Source of the DNA: Polytrichum commune
Taxonomy: Eukaryota > Streptophyta > Polytrichopsida > Polytrichales > Polytrichaceae
Direction: 5' to 3'
Length of the DNA stretch: 57,347 bases
NCBI GenBank assembly: GCA_950295325.1
Contig: OX485808.1
Location: 33,381,180 to 33,438,526 of the forward strand
Part shown: positions 46,871-57,300 of the stretch, piece after piece
How positions within the stretch are numbered: the first letter of the stretch is position 1
Layout of the letters: the number at the start of each line of letters is the position of its first letter
Made by a program: the position numbers and the translations under genes
Notes under the pieces: model-generated
Seen by the model: the letters and a program-made list of their open reading frames with translations, nothing else
Databases searched by the model: none
Told to the model about the DNA's origin: nothing

Positions 46871-47300
46871 AATCATTCCAAATGTGATCCACATGTGATT
46901 TTCTTTTGTTAGGTGTCATTTTTTCTCTAGGATTCTTCACTTTGCTCCTCTTTTTCCAAACGTGCAGAAACTCCTCCTACAAATCACATACAACTGCTCA
47001 ATAGATAGTTCATTCAACCACACACCACTCAAATACAGCTGCTCAATAGATAGCTCATAGAATGGGAGGCTCTCTATATAAACCCATATACTTTTGTATA
47101 CTTTGTATTCTTGGCCGTGCTAATTCATATTGATGTTTGTCTTCTAGTTTGAGAGACATGCAGAAAGAAAATCAGCTAGGTTGTTTTGAGTGTTTGAATA
47201 CCAATTGCTCAAATACATTGGAAGAGAATGTTCACTTGAAACTAACATGTGATTTGTTTGTGGATGTATGCAGTAGAAGGGGTGTGCAGGTATGAATATA

Positions 47301-47555
47301 ATGGATCCGAACTTTAGTTTAGTTGCTCAAGGACAAATTGCAGGTTGTCCAGGTGACAACTACAACGGAGATGAAATTCCAGAGGGATGTTTTAGTGTTT
47401 TGGTAAACAAAGTGTAGGTACAAGATGCGAAATTGCAATATCCAAACCTTGCGGGGAATCCTTCACAAGTACGGATGAAGGACTCTCAATTTGCACCAAT
47501 TTTGTGGAGAAAAGAGGATCTGGTTCTTCTTGGTGGACTAGGGAACTCATTGTAG
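47301..47555 (+). pseudogene. CACTA accessory protein fragment (TNPA-like), with a stop
   Basis: From ATG at 47301 a frame reads MDPNFSLVAQGQIAGCPGDN, PEGCFSVLVNKV, TAG at 47415-47417, then VQDAKLQYPNLAG, VRMKDSQFAPILWRKEDLVL to TAG at 47553. The pattern G-x-x-x-V-x-V-x-x-V ... V-x-D/W-x-x-x-L resembles the small domain found in second proteins of plant CACTA elements. It is opposite in strand to the transposase. The family call is tentative. Confidence 0.4.
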
Positions 47556-47849
47556 ACTGTCATGACTTCATATATAGTACAGGTCCACATACATTTTTTT
47601 GTCTACCTAGCCTCATGTTGCAAGTTTTATTGACTCTAATGGAGACTAATTTCAGTCTTATGAATGTGTTTGATTGGTTTAAAAGACACAACTTGCCATC
47701 TTTTCTTAGTCAATTTGCAAAAGAACCCAGTGCAATATGCTTTTTTTTTACTGTAAGATGTTGTGATGTTGAAGTTCTTTGCACTCCAAGTAGACAAACG
47801 ACTAGTCAATTATGCCCAACATCATATATCGTACACAAACGATAGTCAA

Positions 47850-48300
47850 TTAACCATATAAGTCATGTTCTTATTGACTAATAAACCCTACCATAATATA
47901 GTCAATTACTATACACCAAGTAGTCAACAACGCCACAACAAACTATGTTTTATTGACTAGGAGTAGTCTATTATGTCTCAGAATGTTTGTCAAGATGAAT
48001 CATCACGGTAGTTTATTTGACCATCCATAGTCTACTTATGTGTGTTTTATTAACTACCCATAGTATAATGTCTCTATGTGTTTTGACTACCCGTAGTCTA
48101 ATGTACTTTGTTACTTGTGACTACATGTAGTCTAATGTACTTTGTTACTTGCGACTACATGTAGTCTAATGTATCAATGTTTTATTGACTGACTATAGTC
48201 TAATGTAAAGTTCAAAAACATAGTCTAATGTACATACCCAGCCCATAGTCTAATGTACACCATGTTTTTTAGACTACGTAACATTTGACTATGCCTTATT
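47850..48300. repeat. CACTA subterminal repeats, right
   Basis: At least ten copies of TAGTCTA(A)TGTA/GACTA-type motifs, including a 32-bp unit GTGACTACATGTAGTCTAATG... in two and a half tandem copies near 48115-48175. Counterpart of the left array at 41385-41700. Confidence 0.8.
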
Positions 48301-48402
48301 AGACTAACCTGAAACGACTAGGAAGTCAAAAAGTATTTGAGCGTTTTGTAAACTCAAAGTAGTCATATGTCCAGTCATATAAGCCATGTTTTTGTAGTAG
48401 TG

Positions 48403-49391
48403 TATATTTCATATCTTCTGAGATGCCAACACCTAATGCATACCGGAAGCCACTAACCATTGATTTATGACAATGTTTACTGATGCATTGAAATGCATGG
48501 TGTTCTAGTAAACCAACATATACAAGGAAGGCTCGAGATATAGTTTTTTCGCCACAAAACAATGTAGGCATCTTCTCTTAATGGAAAAAATACCAACAAT
48601 TTTTGCCCATGCACTTAACCTTGGCAACAATTGATTTGTTTACAAAGAATGCGTCATAATTAGGTATGACATTCTTCATTTTTTATTTCCATTGGCTTGT
48701 ATCTTTTTAATCCTTCGTTTCTAGGTGGATTTGAGAAAGGCTTGCATGTCCTCTAGCACGACATCATACTTGTCCTCCGGCCTAAAATTGCATCGGTGTC
48801 TACTAGTTACACAACTCCACAATGAAAAGTGGGCCACAAACCTTGACTGACATAGAAGAACATCGATCGGAGTATGAATGACACACAAAGGATATATAGT
48901 GAAAGACACTATGAAATACGTGGATCACTAAATGGAAGACAAAATGGTGCACTATGGCGGATAATTGTCATGAACCACGGACAATAGAGGAGGAAAGAGG
49001 AGCAAATCGAACCTCACTACAAGTGCCGGACTGTGTGCACGGGGTGATCTGAGCGAGTTAGGCAAGTTTCACCTAATGACCTCTACTTTGAATCTGCATG
49101 GGTAGAGAGGGTGAGTTGCTCGCTTGAGATGAAATCGTCTAACCTATCCCATAAAATCACAACCAATCTTGAACCCTTCCCATTGGTGACATGGTTTGTC
49201 CACACTAAATCCTCAAGGCTAAACTCACTTGGAGGAGGATTTTGAACTCTTTCTCGGAGAGCCATAATAATATCAACTTGTTGTGCCCGCAATACTGGCA
49301 GATTAGTATGCTCCAAGTCATCATGTGGTAACGGCGATCCTCCAACCACAATATGTTGCGATGTTGAAGCCATTGCTACTTTAGAATGCAT
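48403..49391 (-). pseudogene. MULE transposase remnant 3, N-terminal part (split by CACTA)
   Basis: Minus strand from ATG at 49391 or 49373: a Ser/Pro-rich start, then SEFSLEDLVWTNHVT and GSRLVVILWDRLDDFISSEQ. After an intron with acceptor TATGTCAG, SRFVAHFSLWSCVTSRHRCN and RPEDKYDVVLEDMQAFLKST, then a TAG and frame changes. Finally VKCMGKNCWYFFH and SRAFLVYVGLLEHHAFQCIS, AHFRYALGV-like text up to ISEDMKY at the CACTA boundary. It continues at 41349 on the same strand. This is a degenerate gene, not an active one. Confidence 0.7.
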
Positions 49392-49789
49392 TGTTGTGGG
49401 AACCCTAAACCCTATACCTCTATCAACCCTTCACTAGCAAACATGTCCAAACTGCTCTAAACCAATAGCGTCTATGTGCATTGTGTATGTTGCATTGTGC
49501 ATCATGGATCACAGAACAACAACACGAAAATAACAAACTTCCCGCAGGTGAACCCTAATCTATGAGATCCGTTTTTTGGAGCATGACAAGTTGTAAGACA
49601 TGTATTGAATGACATAAAGTTGAATGACGTGAGCTGAGTGTGCAAGGCTTTTGATGGTAATCCTGCATCATTCATGCGATGGACAACACAATGGCCCTAA
49701 ACTCCGTCGATGTTGCCAACGTTGTCGAGGGACAGGCACGGTTTTTTCGCTAGATCTATCCCCTACAAGTTCGTAGGGGGTACTATAAC

Positions 49790-50115
49790 TCCAGAGAAAC
49801 AATGTCCAACAGAAAGATTATAGGCCAATGTGTTGCCGATCTATATATATACATAGAATTAATTTGTAGTTTAACCCCATATCCAACAGTGAGATTGCGG
49901 GCCAGAAGTTAAGAATTCATGAAAGCCTAAAGCACACTATGTCTGAAACCGGTGGGACAATTCACCACGAGACAACCACAGTCAGGATTAAAAAACCCCT
50001 CACAAACTCATTTAATTTCCGTTACTCTAGAGGAAGGGATTCAAAAGGGTCTTTGAGCAACTAAATCAAAGAAATCATCGGTAGCAACAACAAAGTTGCA
50101 AAATTTGACAAGTGC
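49790..50115 (+). repeat. Junction of two dispersed repeats
   Basis: 49790-49945 matches 18205-18340. 49951-50115 matches 38745-38915, that is, the 3' end of MULE remnant 3 (shared TTCAAAAGGGTCTTTGAGCA and GTAGCAACAACAAAGTTGCA). Both parts have the same strand as their relatives. The second match therefore lies just upstream of the MULE gene as well as at its 3' end. Confidence 0.8.
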
Positions 50116-50119
50116 CCTT

Positions 50120-51150
50120 GGGAAAACCTCATTTCGACGTCACGGGCGTTCAGTGAGCGATTTTGGACATTAGATTTCATTCGGGACTCACCAAAAAAGC
50201 TTTCATGCAATTTTGAGGCATATCCGAGGGGTTAACAATTTATAGCCCCACGTACTTAAATGCTGTTTATATTGTACCGAGGCCACGAAGATTTGATAGG
50301 TAAATGCGAAACTGGATCGTGAAGTTTGTTAAAAACACTATGGGAATTCTCTTCAAACAAATTCGCTGACATTTTTCATGTTGCCAATTCAGTAAAAAAA
50401 TCGAATCACTTGTGTATTCACAAACTTGTTGTTCATTCTATATTGGTCCTTTACATGTATGGTGTGCATGTGGGTGTTGATACAGATACGTTTCTTAATT
50501 TGACACCGATTATTTGATTGGTGTGTGGTTTAGGTGAGGATCGAAGAACAAAGACCATAACCGACGCATCGGTAAAAGAGATTGGACTACGACTTCAAAT
50601 TTCATCAACTGTTCCCCTCTCAAGAGTCAACACAATTGGGAGGACCTATGTATTCAGTTAAGGAAGCAACAAACGTGCACTTTTGATAACCATAACTATA
50701 AATGAAAGGAGGTCCAATTTTCAATATGGTTTTGTAGTGTGAAGGCTTCATCATAAATCTGCTAGTGCAACATAAGTTTCGTTGTGTAGATCATCTAATC
50801 GGTATGAAGTTGGAGAACATGAGAAAAAGAACCGCATAACACCCACGTATATCTTGTGCACTTTGACATGGTTGATTATTTGGTTTTGACCCTTGGACCA
50901 CAATCACAAACACAAACACAAGGAGGCTCCAGTCAATGAACGGGGAGAACTGGCCGCTAGTTACCGATGAACCGGTTGAGTTTTTGAAATAATCGGATGA
51001 AGTTCAAGACTTTGGGAAGATTATGGATCGTTGGAGAGGAATTTAGAGAATATACCACTATTCAACAAAGAAAACCAAAAGATGTAACCGACTGGACTTG
51101 ACAACACCACGATCTCGACTGATTATGCCCTAAAATCTCCATGGACACTG
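50120..51150. other. Dispersed repeats, no gene
   Basis: 50515-50720 and 52680-52900 are copies of one repeat (GATTGGACTAC, TCAACACAATTGGGA, GACC(T/C)ATG.AT(T/C)CAG, ACAAACGTGCACTT blocks). 50930-51140 matches the 8850-9060 repeat. Nothing coding is recognised. Confidence 0.6.
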
Positions 51151-53070
51151 GCTCCAGTGGAGAAAATTAATATTAGCAGCAAGAAAGTTTGACCTCAATT
51201 TTGTTCCTCACAGAGTTGTAATTTACAACTGCTCTGCGCTTTAGTTCCATCCCTCGATCCATCCTTCTTATTCGTCTCCTCGGAACACTGCCAAAAAGCA
51301 GAAGGTTTTTTCATGTGCCTTGTTTTTCTTGTTCTCCATCTTCTAGAGGTCAGCTTTACCTCTTGAAGTTTTTGCTTTGTTAGCAAAAAAGTATGATGAA
51401 TCATCATCAACAAGGATTGAAAACGATCTCCCGTTATTTAGTCACGGTTATGGGAAGTGCATGTAAGATGGCATCCTGAAATGAATGCATAGGTCTTTCC
51501 AATTATGTTGACCGATCGGTTGTATTAAACTCGTTAATAAAAAATTATATGAAAATGTGGTCCAATCTCTTTTAAGCATGTATCTTTATCGTGTCCATTA
51601 TTAGATCCATACCTAACCACACCATTCAAATATAGATGTGAGGTTAAGAAAAGCAAGCGAATGACACCCACATACCTTAATCTAATCATTTAGATTCCAC
51701 AACAAAACACGAGTTGTCCAAAGCTTCCCCCAAAAAAAAGGTTGAAAAGAAAGCATTCCTAAAGGTTTAGAGACTGATTGAGAGGCTCTTGAGGACAACG
51801 TTGAATCTCCGCACAAATGACGTGCAATTGCAATAGATTTTCTCGTGGTTGAGTCGTTTGGAAAACTTACAAGTTTCTTGGTAAAGAAATTGCCATAGAT
51901 TTTCTAATGGTTGAGTTATTTTGAGAACTTGCAAATTACTTAGTATTTGAACATCCATAAGATTCCTTGAGCACATTCACATGGCCGATTCATAATTCTA
52001 ACTTCTCAACATCAAGACTGATGCCCTAGGGTTTAGGGTTTAGGGTCTAGCAGTTGCAGAAGTAGGTGCTAGGGCAGTTCAATTTCCCATATATAAATTG
52101 GGGGCACTGACACTGTCACCCATTCCAAGTTCCAAAATGGTTGGCCGTCGGCGCAACATGTTGTGCACATAATGTTCTCCCTCTTTAGTATGACACATTT
52201 GGGAAACACAAAAAAAAGTCGTATTATCAAGGTGTTGTCTTCTCATTAATATGACAAATGGTGTAAAGTTGTCGTATTATTGAGGGAATACGAAAACATA
52301 AGTAATGTGAGCTTCAATATATACAACGAGTTTAAGCAATATAGATGGTATGAAATAACAACTTATAACTCCAAACAAATATAAATAATTCTCAAGAACT
52401 CTTGAAATAGGAGTCCAAAGATCTTTGGTGTTGCCTACCCAAGTTAGCGATCTTTGGTGTTGCCTACTCCAAGTAATGGATGCGAGGAGCCTCGCCATGG
52501 GCTGTAGTAGGCACCCAACCTACAAACGTTGTAATGGCTTCATATTTATCAAGTGCGTACTACAACCAATGCCAAGACGACATGTGTCCATTTCTAGGCG
52601 TAGTGGCCAAGCCAAAGCAAGGTCATCCGTTACAGGTTATAAAGTAGATGGGTCTTAAGTGGCTCGTTTTCTTAATTGGACTCGTATATTTGGTTGGTAT
52701 GTGATTTGGCAAGGATCAAATTGTAAACCTCATAAAGACACATGTTTAAGAGACATTGGACTACATCTTCAAATATTAATAACATCTCTACACTCAAAAG
52801 TGAAGACAATTGGGAAGACCCATGGATCCAGCTAAGAAATCAACAAACATGCACTTGTGATTACCATAACTAAATCAGGGGAGGTTTGATTTTCAATCCG
52901 GTTTTCGCAAACATTTCATTGTAGGTTTGCTAATGCAACACGAGTTTTGTTTTGTAAATCTAATCGGTAGAAGTTCCCAAGTAGTTCCCAAGTGAAAATA
53001 GATGTATTTTAGATGTACATCAGTCCAATGAACAGAATGTTTGAATGAACTGAATCGTGTAAATGCTAAT
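51150..53070. other. Spacer before the B3 gene, no gene supported
   Basis: A short direct duplication of GATCTTTGGTGTTGCCTAC occurs at 52421 and 52450. A telomere-box run (AGGGTTTAGGGTTTAGGGT) lies near 52026-52045. Frames here lack domains. Confidence 0.5.
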
Positions 53071-53073
53071 AGA

Positions 53074-54540
53074 TCATGACAGTAAACCTAATGTCCCCTT
53101 CCCATTAAGTAACCGAACAAAAAAGTGTGAGGGCCGAACGAGAGTGAACTGAAGAAGATCGCCTGTTTGAAGGTTATTGTCATAGCAGAAGGATCTCCAG
53201 CCATCACGAAACGTAAGTCTGTCTCTCTTACTCGCTGCTTCACGAATAACGCCACGTTTCACCCAGGTCACTTGCGAATTTTGGGATTCCAGTTTAATCA
53301 TCTCGTGGATCTGGTCTCCGTAATCTCGCACAAATTTATAAGGAATCTCCTGCCATCGGTGTAAAATTGCATCAGAATAAGTGCGCTTCAATCTCCTTTT
53401 TTAGTTCCAGTTATGCAACACTTTGGCATCATCACAAGTGGTATAGGTGAGAAGTGCTTACCATTTTGGTCGGAGTAAAGTTGCATCAGAAAGAATTTAC
53501 TTCAATTTCCAGCTATGCAACAATTTGGCATCACCACAAACTTGGTGAGTGCTTACCATTCTGGCGTCGTTATGTCGCGGGTGGCTTTCGACGTGAGTAT
53601 GGCACAAAATCTTCACAAATCCGGGTCCACGCTTGGAGGATAGACTCGGATAGAAATGATGTTCACGGATTTCAGAATTTCGTGCATCGAAATCCTTAAC
53701 CTGAGGTTGAGAAATCTTCCCCTGCTTCGGATGCTCCACCGATCTCCGACGTGGCTTAAATCTTGCAGACTCCGTTGGAGACTCATCCTCATCAAATTGG
53801 TCATGGTGATCACAGAGCAAATCCTCAATTGGTTTGAGTAAATAGTCCAACACGTCTGTCCTCTTCCACCGAGAAACCTCATTACAATTGAAAGCCGACT
53901 CAAAGCAGCAGCAAGCATTTGAAGACTGTTGGACCGTTGTGAATGACAAATTTCGAGAGTCGTGGATTTCATCGACATCGGGGTTCACGTGCACCACGAA
54001 CCTCGACATTGAAACTAAATTGAACAGTAGGATGTCGCCTCTGTTGATTCGATTCGCAATAATAAACTTCTGCCAATCAGATTGTCTGCTATACACTCGA
54101 ACTCCCCCCCTCTCTCTGTGCTGTATTGTGAGTGCCACTAGCCATGTTTCATCACCATAACCATATCTCTCGAGGATGATCTTCTTACAAAACTTGTCAC
54201 CATGCTCGCGCACAAACGCAGCTGGAATATCCTGCAACATTTCGAGCTACACTTCAGGCTCGGTAATCAAGCAGCCCAGAGATAGTTTTGCATAAACCCT
54301 AACCTTGCACTTGAGTTCTTCCATCGAACTCGACACAATTGCAAGAGACAACAGATAGGATTGCGTGAAGAGAATCGTGGTGATTCTCGTTAACAAACAT
54401 ATTGGCGGAGTCTTACCAGTCGAGGGTTTACAAGTTTCACCATGTTTGTCGTCGAAGTCTTGGTGAAGTAGATGATGGATTGCGAGCTCGTTTGACTGCA
54501 TATCTGCAGGTCTCTGGGCATTTACCCCACCTTCAACCAT
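53074..54540 (-). CDS. B3-domain (REM/VRN1-like) DNA-binding protein gene
   Basis: Minus strand. Exon 54231-53557 (acceptor ATGTTGCAG, donor AGAATG|GTAAGC, exactly 225 codons) begins with a B3 domain: DIPAAFVREHGDKFCKKIIL, YGDETWLVAL, YSRQSDWQKFIIANRINRGD, LLFNLVSMSRFVVHV. A linker follows with acidic and basic stretches (DEDESPTESARFKPRRRS). Exon 53349-53074 (acceptor GATGGCAG) begins with a second B3 domain: EIPYKFVRDYGDQIHEMIKL, RLTFRDGWRSFCYDNNLQTG, LLQFTLVRPSHFFVRLL, and ends at TGA/TAA 53074-53076. Both borders are phase 0. A 5' exon is likely at 54540-54417 (MVEGGVNAQRPADMQSNELA, donor ACTG|GTAAGA), but its phase 1 end does not match the next exon, so an exon may be missing. B3 proteins are plant transcription or chromatin factors that bind DNA in the nucleus. 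The first N-terminal strand of domain 1 is not seen. Copia LTR sequence starts just upstream. Confidence 0.75.
53413..53562. repeat. About 100-bp tandem duplication at the splice donor of the B3 gene
   Basis: ATGCAACA(C/A)TTTGGCATCA(T/C)CACAA...GTGCTTACCATT occurs at 53413-53465 and again at 53515-53560. Each copy carries an ATG|GTAAGCAC splice donor, so the gene has two candidate donors about 100 bp apart. Only the outer one (53557) keeps the frame. Confidence 0.8.
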
Positions 54541-54574
54541 TTTTCCGGACACTGCAAGCATTGCAGGTGGCAAT

Positions 54575-54730
54575 TAATTAGGAACAGTCTTCTAGATTAG
54601 TTAGTCATAAGTAGAAACAGTCTTCTAGGTAGGCTAGTCAAGCTCATGGCCGGGCTCACTTGTATATAATGAACCATTGTTCGTTTGGAAATTGTCTGCA
54701 CACTTTCTATCCTAGGCTTGTGTTTCTTCA
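54575..54730 (+). mobile_element. 5' LTR of a copia element (start approximate)
   Basis: The LTR ends ...TGTTTCTTCA at 54730, immediately before the primer binding site. It contains TATATAAT at about 54663 and a repeated AACAGTCTTCTAG. It is short, and I could not place its first base or a flanking duplication. Confidence 0.55.
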
Positions 54731-54742
54731 TGGTATCAGAGC
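54731..54742 (+). promoter_or_regulatory. Primer binding site, initiator Met tRNA type
   Basis: TGGTATCAGAGC is the sequence complementary to the 3' end of plant initiator tRNA-Met and is the standard minus-strand primer site of plant copia elements. It directly abuts the LTR end, as expected. Confidence 0.9.
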
Positions 54743-55629
54743 GAGGCTCTTTTGTCTAGTGTTTTAGTAACCAAGATTAGCCCTACCTCTAAGAGTGCAT
54801 ATCACTTGAGTGAGCTTAACTCCTCATTTAGTAAGATAGCTAGTTTCTTGAGAGTTGAACAGTCTTGTGGTTTTGTTCTTTGCAAGATTGTTTGTGCATG
54901 CGATGTGTCTAGTGGAATAGTGTCCAGGGAGATTTCTATGCATAATCAGTCAAGATTCTAGTATATTTAAGTCCAACCGGTTCATCTGTAACTAACAAGT
55001 CGACTCTCTTTGCTCATTAGGTCAGAAATCTCCGAAGAGGAAAGTGAGTTGTTTGTGAATATGAGTGATGTAACCATGTGGCAGTTGGCAGAAGAGAGTA
55101 GTGTGAGGCCAAATCCACCACCCTTTAGCATCCTAGTCCGGGTGATGACTTTGAGAATCGCATGTATCTACTACAACATTGAACCATGTGCAAGGTAATT
55201 TTCATGTTCAAATGAACACATATTGTCTCACTCATTGTGCTTTATTAATGTTGGCCTCTTGGCTTGTACTAGAGTTGGCTTTCTCAAGAGTCCAACCCGC
55301 GGCTTTAGCCGCACATGCCCTTACGGACATTCCCCTCACTCTTTTGATCTTCACCTCCTTTCTCTTGCCATTGCAAGAGTCCTCCACATTCTCCATTAAT
55401 AATGCAAGTGAGTTATTTTGACCGATAGGTGCAAGTGTTGAAAAACACGTTTATCAATGGTTAAACACACTCATACAAACCCACACGTGGTACCAACTAG
55501 CCCAATGAATCTAACTATTTAGCCACCACTAAAATGGCCTAATGTGATTTAGTTTTTAATGTGCTAACACCCACTAATTGAGCTTAGCCTTGCTAACCCC
55601 TAGATGGCCTAATTATGATTTGTTACTAA

Positions 55630-55875
55630 GCCTCGCGGCTGCAATCTAGCCCACGGTCTCGGTGCTGTTAACCACCCAACAGCCCAGCTGCAGTCTAAGC
55701 CCACGGTCTCGGTGCTGTTAGCCACCCAGCAGCCCAGCTGCAGTCTAAGTCCACGGTCTCGGTGTTGTTAGCCACCCAGCAGCCCAGCTGCAGTCTAAGT
55801 CCACGGTCTCGGTGCAGTCTAAGTCCACGGTCTCGGTGCTGTTAGCCACCCAGCAACCCAACTGCAGTCTAGCCC
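55630..55875 (+). repeat. Tandem repeat in solo LTR B (CACGGTCTCGGTGCTGTTA unit)
   Basis: About five copies of a 60-62-bp unit, GCAGTCTAAG(C/T)CCACGGTCTC...GTTAGCCACCCAGCAGCC, one of them shortened by 35 bp near 55815. LTR A has a different array (43390-43562) at the same relative place. Confidence 0.9.
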
Positions 55876-56228
55876 ACGGAGTTCCAATACCCGAATGGGT
55901 AACCCAGCTACTAGTTGCACCTTAATACAAACCCTCTCATCCACTAATCAAATGTTTTCTAGGTTTTTCTTCTTCTTTCTTTTTCCTTGCTCCTAAGTAA
56001 TGAACTAATCTAACACACTAATTTCACTAACTACTACCTAATCACCACGTGCAATCTTAAACTCTAAGAGCTCACTCACTTGGGGGGCATTGAGAGAGAG
56101 AGCTTAACTAACTACCTTCACTAAAAACTAATAACCCACCCACGTGGCTCAAGCTCTTAAGAGCTTGCTCCCTTGAGAGCGCTTGATGGAGAGAGAGGTA
56201 AATGAGAGAAAAAACACCTTAAGTAGCA

Positions 56229-56275
56229 GAGAGGGAGAGAGGGAGAGAGGGAGAGAGGGAGAGAGGGAGAGAGGA
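56229..56275 (+). repeat. GAGGGAGA microsatellite in solo LTR B
   Basis: About six copies of GAGGGAGA, against about four in LTR A. Confidence 0.9.
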
Positions 56276-56703
56276 TTAGCACCTCCAATCACAATCCCTT
56301 AACCTTCTCCTTCAAAGGAGGGACTAATCCCCATCCACCAAGCTTCCTTCTTCCTAAACTAACAAGATGAATCCAAAAGTGGGCATTTAACCCGCGGAGC
56401 TCACCTTGCTTCACCTTACCCCCTACTCACATTATCAAGGCATACTCTTATTGAAATCAAACCTTGAACTAATCACACAACACCACCTAATGCCTAAAGT
56501 TAAATCCACACCACACTTCATTCTTTTTATGTTTTGTGAATAATCATAACTCATCAAAGTCAAACTAAAATTGGTTTCGAAGAATTAATCACCACATGTG
56601 GGCACCATTTTGGGCTCACAAGTAGTTTAGAAGTAGAATTTGCAGTTAGCTACTTATCCCAAGTTAGCTAGAATCTCGAAAATATCTACATACTACTGTG
56701 GCA

Positions 56704-57300
56704 ATGGCCTTCGGAGATGGAGCAGTAACTGAGGTGGCTAAGTTAGAAGGAGCTCACTACTACAGTGTTTGGAGCTTCAAAGTGAAGAACTTGCTTGGAC
56801 GAGAAAACCTGCGGGATCTAGTGAGCAACTTGACATTGGCCATAGTCGGAGTCGACGACACAACTACGTTGGAGAGAGAGCGGCTGAAAAAGAAGGCTTT
56901 GTCGATCATCAATCGAGCTGTTCGAGATTGTGTGGTTCCCTATATCTTGGATATAGAGGATCCAACAGTTTGTTGGGAGAGATTGAAGAATCTCTATGCC
57001 ACCAATAATAACGCGAGGCGCATGTTGCTCCGAAGGAAGCTGACCAACCTCAAGATGGAGGAGGGGACAATGATGTCCACATTTCTCCAGAGTGTTCAAG
57101 ACCTGGTAAACCAACTCGCCGGGATTGGAGAGAAGATCCCAGATGAAGAGATTGCTGAACATATGCTCATTGCATTGCCCAAGCTCTATGAGCCACTTGT
57201 TAGCTCTGTTGCATATCATACCGAAATGCCAACTCTGTCTAAGCTTATAGCCCTGTTGCTTAACGAAGAGCTCGGGGGGGGTAGTCATTGGTCGGAGTAG
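56704..57300 (+). CDS. Copia gag (UBN2-type), truncated by a stop
   Basis: The first ATG after the leader is at 56704. The protein has KLEGAHYYSVWSFKVKNLLG at the start, ERLKKKALSIINRAVRDCVV, WERLKNLYATNNNARRMLLR and DEEIAEHMLIALPKLYEPLV. This is the order of the gag polyprotein of Ty1/copia elements, which forms the intracellular particle that packages the element RNA. It stops with TAG at 57298 before any CCHC zinc knuckle. The bases around GGGGGGGG at 57272-57279 suggest a one-base indel, since another frame continues with SNIRAND-like text. The rest of the element would lie beyond the window. Confidence 0.85.
   Translation: MAFGDGAVTEVAKLEGAHYYSVWSFKVKNLLGRENLRDLVSNLTLAIVGVDDTTTLERERLKKKALSIINRAVRDCVVPYILDIEDPTVCWERLKNLYATNNNARRMLLRRKLTNLKMEEGTMMSTFLQSVQDLVNQLAGIGEKIPDEEIAEHMLIALPKLYEPLVSSVAYHTEMPTLSKLIALLLNEELGGGSHWSE

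Larger units (their letters stand above)
41350..48402 (-). mobile_element. CACTA (En/Spm) transposon, 7,053 bp, with solo LTR inside
   Basis: Ends are perfect 23-base terminal inverted repeats starting CACTACTACAAAAACATGGC (41350-41372 and, inverted, 48380-48402), flanked by TAT on both sides (41347-41349, 48403-48405), the 3-bp duplication of this superfamily. Subterminal regions carry many GACTA/TAGTC motifs. It encodes a TNP2-type transposase on the minus strand and a smaller frame on the plus strand. Removing the element and one TAT restores the host MULE reading (MKY then KIAKMYALG). A 1,502-bp solo LTR sits inside the transposase gene, so the element itself is about 5.55 kb. Confidence 0.95.
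55102..56620. mobile_element. Solo LTR, 1,519 bp, copy B, inside the copia leader
   Basis: Begins TGTGAGGCCAAAT and ends TTGGGCTCACA. Flanked by AGTAG on both sides (55097-55101, 56621-56625). Same family as 42818-44319: shared GGGTGATG.(C/T)TTGAGAATC, CTCTTAAGAGCTTGCTCCCT, CCTCCAATCACAATCCCTTA, AACCCGCGGAGCTCACCTTG and CACCACATGTGGGCACCATT. It separates the copia primer site from gag. Confidence 0.95.

Noticed and set aside
55813-55830. CRISPR-like array in the solo LTR repeats
   Set aside because: Direct repeats are contiguous with no unique spacers, and the genome is a plant's.
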